From AP-15 sp963814805 (GTDB lineage Bacteria; Pseudomonadota; Alphaproteobacteria; ATCC43930; CGMCC-115725): a stretch of 64,000 nucleotides of DNA. The position numbers and the translations under genes are program-made. The stretch is taken from positions 496,001 through 560,000 of the forward strand of contig CAWFER010000033.1 of assembly GCA_963814805.1 (NCBI GenBank), given 5' to 3'. Every line of letters begins with the position of its first letter. Within the stretch, counting starts at the first letter, position 1. The notes beneath the pieces were generated by a model. The model did not search any database. It saw only the letters and a program-made list of their open reading frames with translations, and had not been told where the DNA came from. This document shows positions 63,404 to 64,000 of the stretch, in pieces.

Positions 63404-64000
63404 CCGAGGTTCGGCGACGCGGCCCGGCGCTCGTACCAGGCGCGGCTGCGCAGCACGATGCGTACGACCGAGAGCATCACCGGGACCTCGACCAGGACGC
63501 CGACGACGGTGGCGAGGGCGGCGCCCGACTGGAAGCCGAAAAGTGCTATCGCCGCGGCGACCGCCAGCTCGAAAAAGTTCGAGGCGCCGATCAGTGCCGA
63601 CGGGCAGGCGACATTGTATGGCACGCCGAGCGCGCGGTTGAGCCCATAGGCGATGCCGGCGTTCAGATACACCTGGATCACGATCGGCACCGCCAAGAGC
63701 AGGATCACCAGCGGCTGGCGAATGATCTCCTCGCCCTGAAAGCCGAACAGCAGCACCAGGGTTGCTAGCAGGGCCACCAGCGAGACCGGCTGCAAAGCGC
63801 TCAACAGCCGCGCCAACCCCGGCTCTCCGGCGCGCGCCAGCACCCCTCGCCGCCACAATTGCGCTCCCACGACCGGCACGACGATATAGAGCACGACCGA
63901 CAGGAACAGGGTCGCCCATGGCACCGTGATGGAGGACAGGCCGAGCAATAGGCCGACGATCGGGGCAAAGGCGAAGACCATGATCGTGTCATTGAGCGCC
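63400..64000 (-). CDS. ACR3-family arsenite efflux permease (C-terminal part)
   Basis: About 200 residues; the start lies beyond the right edge. Five or six membrane helices. Landmarks ALNDTIMVFAFAPIVGLLLG, YGLNRALGVPYNVACPSALI, with the Cys used in arsenite transport, and IGASNFFELAVAAAIALFGF, QSGAALATVVGVLVEVPVML. Acr3 exports As(III), usually in an ars operon with arsC and arsR, which would be outside the window. An in-frame ATG at 63981 is internal to the family alignment and not the start. Confidence 0.9.
   Translation of the reverse strand, partial: ALNDTIMVFAFAPIVGLLLGLSSITVPWATLFLSVVLYIVVPVVGAQLWRRGVLARAGEPGLARLLSALQPVSLVALLATLVLLFGFQGEEIIRQPLVILLLAVPIVIQVYLNAGIAYGLNRALGVPYNVACPSALIGASNFFELAVAAAIALFGFQSGAALATVVGVLVEVPVMLSVVRIVLRSRAWYERRAASPNLG

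Noticed and set aside
1..64000. CRISPR arrays, insertion sequences, rRNA operons
   Set aside because: No regularly spaced repeats, no transposase-like protein with terminal repeats and no rRNA-like stretches were seen by eye.

Overview
The window is high-GC DNA from an alphaproteobacterium. The clearest sign is a ctrA gene lying tail to tail with chpT, two parts of the CckA-ChpT-CtrA cell-cycle phosphorelay that is confined to this class. A DUF2155 gene and DUF4169 gene and a solo Rieske (bc1-type) subunit fit the same placement. Gene density is high and there are many 4-base ATGA/GTGA overlaps. No rRNA, tRNA, CRISPR array, insertion sequence or replication origin was seen.

Layout. 1-0.9 kb: end of a urea ABC transporter operon (urtD tail, urtE). 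0.9-2.8 kb: an OmpR-type response regulator, a divergent ECF sigma factor and a DUF4169 gene. 3.2-8.9 kb: the rod-shape operon mreB-mreC-mreD-mrdA-rodA. 9-12.9 kb: an unknown protein, YcjX-like P-loop protein and an HtrA/Deg protease. 12.8-20.6 kb: mixed metabolism (amidohydrolase, orphan Rieske protein, enolase-superfamily dehydratase, a decayed amino-acid binding protein, thioesterase, GST, CopD-like membrane protein). 20.7-24 kb: aroQ-accB-accC-aat, facing a DUF2155 gene. 24-26.2 kb: a CaiB/CitE-type CoA pair. 26.8-28.2 kb: ctrA and chpT. 28.3-28.8 kb: a dead oxalate/formate-type MFS transporter with its small subunit. 28.8-32.3 kb: molybdenum cofactor and formate dehydrogenase maturation (mobA, fdhD, divergent moaA) with a coupled NAD kinase. 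32.4-39 kb: dehydrogenases, hemB, an RlmM-like methyltransferase, a sirtuin and an SDR remnant. 39-46.7 kb: RND efflux pump with adaptor and MarR regulator, then a DsbD/ScsB-type thiol reductase. 46.9-56.9 kb: CoA-transferase, penicillin acylase, threonine ammonia-lyase, two divergent MFS transporters and a hydrolase. 56.9-59.1 kb: an accessory patch with a DUF5681 protein, a palindromic intergenic repeat, an orphan HigA antitoxin and an AT-rich gene for an unrecognised multi-domain protein. 59.5-64 kb: small exported proteins, a GCS2-type carboxylate-amine ligase, both subunits of a ring-hydroxylating dioxygenase and the end of an ACR3 arsenite pump.

Two kinds of broken gene occur. Many genes, including core ones (mreB, mrdA, RND permease, both dioxygenase subunits), are interrupted only by single-base indels, often beside short homopolymers, with full similarity in the next frame. 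These look mostly like assembly errors. By contrast the OFA transporter and its small subunit, the solute-binding protein and the SDR remnant carry in-frame stop substitutions or large deletions and are real pseudogenes.

The best candidate for something undescribed is the AT-rich gene at 58.0-59.1 kb. Repairing two one-base homopolymer slips joins its pieces into one protein of about 360 residues with a helical N-terminal part, a winged-helix-like part, a short Ser/Gln/Thr-rich linker and a hydrophobic C-terminal helix.
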